DNA of 64,000 nt from Phlebopus portentosus (lineage: Eukaryota > Basidiomycota > Agaricomycetes > Boletales > Boletinellaceae). The notes under the pieces are model-generated. The model was not told the origin of the DNA and searched no databases. It was given only the letters and a program-made list of their open reading frames with translations. Made by a program: the position numbers and the translations under genes. How positions within the stretch are numbered: position 1 is the stretch's first letter; each line of letters begins with the position of its first letter. The stretch is from the NCBI GenBank assembly GCA_037892935.1, contig JAYXKI010000002.1, forward strand, positions 2,604,001 through 2,668,000, given 5' to 3'. Of this stretch, positions 63,289 through 64,000 are shown one piece after another.

Positions 63289-64000
63289 ATGTCTGTCTCG
63301 CTCGATGATATCTGGAATGAGCCCTTGGACTCCCCACAGCCTCCTCCAGGACGTACGAGTCCGGAACTCCATCGCGTCGATGACGAAGACGAGGAGGAAA
63401 ATGTGTATCGACCGGCTAAGCGTCGGCGGTCGTCGTTGTTTCTCGAAGGCTCAGATGACGAAAATGAAGAAGCTCCGAGGGAATCGTCTGCTCGAAAAGA
63501 TCAGTCGCGACCAGACATCGATGCGCTTTTTGAGGATCTTGAAGAACCATCAGAACGAAGGTCATCTAGAACCTCGAAGCCTTTCAACCTTGCCTCTCTC
63601 CGAAAAGACGCGCAAGCTCGCGCAGAGAAGGAAGCTCCGAAGAGCTCGCACCCTGAGTATGCAGTGCAGTCAAGTTCGCCTCCTCATAACGGAATCGATG
63701 GACAACGCAGTGCATTCGCTACTGACGAAGCTAGCGCGAATAAAAGACGTCAGCTTCCAAAATTAGACGAAGAGAGACTTTTGGGCAAGGAAGGATTCTC
63801 TGCACTTATCCAAGCATGCAGAGAATTCAAGCCGAAAGGAAAGGGTCATGAGGTAAGGATTTCCTGTTCGGCAGCAATGTGCGTATCGATTGAACACATG
63901 TTTCAGTTAGCAGACTTGAACCGACTATTCTCTCTGTATCAATTCTGGGCTCACAAGCTCTACCCGAAAACTCAGTTCAGTGATACAGTCAATCGAATCG
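63289..64000 (+). CDS. CSM3: Replication-fork protection protein Csm3/TIPIN/Swi3, partial at window edge
   Basis: Partner of Tof1/Timeless in the fork-protection complex, needed for checkpoint signalling and fork stability. ATG at 63289 gives MSVSLDDIWNEPLDSPQPPP, an acidic and basic disordered N-terminal part, then the family domain: KLDEERLLGKEGFSALIQAC, REFKPKGKGHE, an intron with GTAAGG donor at about 63853 and TTTCAG acceptor at about 63907, and LADLNRLFSLYQFWAHKLYP ending at the window edge with FSDTVNRI. The frame is open throughout. The gene continues to the right, so the C-terminus is not visible. Confidence 0.9.
   Translation, partial: MSVSLDDIWNEPLDSPQPPPGRTSPELHRVDDEDEEENVYRPAKRRRSSLFLEGSDDENEEAPRESSARKDQSRPDIDALFEDLEEPSERRSSRTSKPFNLASLRKDAQARAEKEAPKSSHPEYAVQSSSPPHNGIDGQRSAFATDEASANKRRQLPKLDEERLLGKEGFSALIQACREFKPKGKGHEVRISCSAAMCVSIEHMFQLADLNRLFSLYQFWAHKLYPKTQFSDTVNRI

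Overview
The window is nuclear DNA of a filamentous basidiomycete, most likely an Agaricomycete. Genes are close together on both strands and are cut by many 45-65 nt introns with GT[A/G]NGT donors and CTNA-type branch points. The proteins I recognise have typical mushroom-forming fungal architectures. I see no bacterial features, no rRNA, no CRISPR and no intact mobile element. All identifications come from reading motifs by eye; no database was searched.

Layout. 1-1797 is a gene-free, repeat-like left edge. 1798-4645 holds two tandem class I methyltransferase genes. 4871-7102 encodes a sphingoid long-chain-base kinase, followed by a mitochondrial SAP-domain membrane protein (7918-8946, minus), a conserved protein of unknown function (9554-11365), a secreted class C beta-lactamase-like serine hydrolase (12039-14111, minus) and a small unknown gene (14382-14961, minus). 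15637-22150 carries CDC45, twinfilin (minus) and the WD40 protein CMR1. 22714-24293 is a C2H2-like zinc-finger protein. A U6 snRNA gene lies on the minus strand near 25355-25463. 26038-30542 holds a mitochondrial adenylate kinase, MSS51 (minus) and HIS3. 30862-40776 holds an M13 metallopeptidase (minus), a small membrane protein, SRP54 (minus) and SPT8. 40947-48595 holds another methyltransferase, poly(A)-binding protein PAB1 (minus) and a SCAMP (minus). 49303-58510 holds a secreted double-psi beta-barrel protein, a COQ11-like NAD(P)-binding protein and SPT6. The right end holds a Zn2Cys6 regulator (minus), a 2-kb gene-poor stretch, an N-terminal protein methyltransferase (NTM1 family, minus) and the 5' part of CSM3/TIPIN, which runs off the edge.

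How they relate. There is no biosynthetic cluster or operon; this is mostly housekeeping chromatin. Themes recur by chance: replisome factors (CDC45, CSM3), transcription elongation and coactivators (SPT6, SPT8), mitochondrial gene expression and metabolism (MSS51, ADK2, COQ11-like, SAP protein), and the secretory route (SRP54, SCAMP, M13 peptidase, DPBB protein). Several pairs are divergent with short shared promoters (MSS51/HIS3, M13/membrane protein, SRP54/SPT8, NTM1/CSM3).

Most notable: a HIS3 intron that restores the expected protein only if spliced AT-AC; two probable GC-AG introns; a 9-nt microexon; and a series of single-base deletions, nearly all in homopolymers, that break otherwise conserved genes (long-chain-base kinase, CDC45, CMR1, PAB1, the DPBB protein, SPT6 three times). 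Because all go in the same direction they look like homopolymer contraction in the assembly rather than gene decay.
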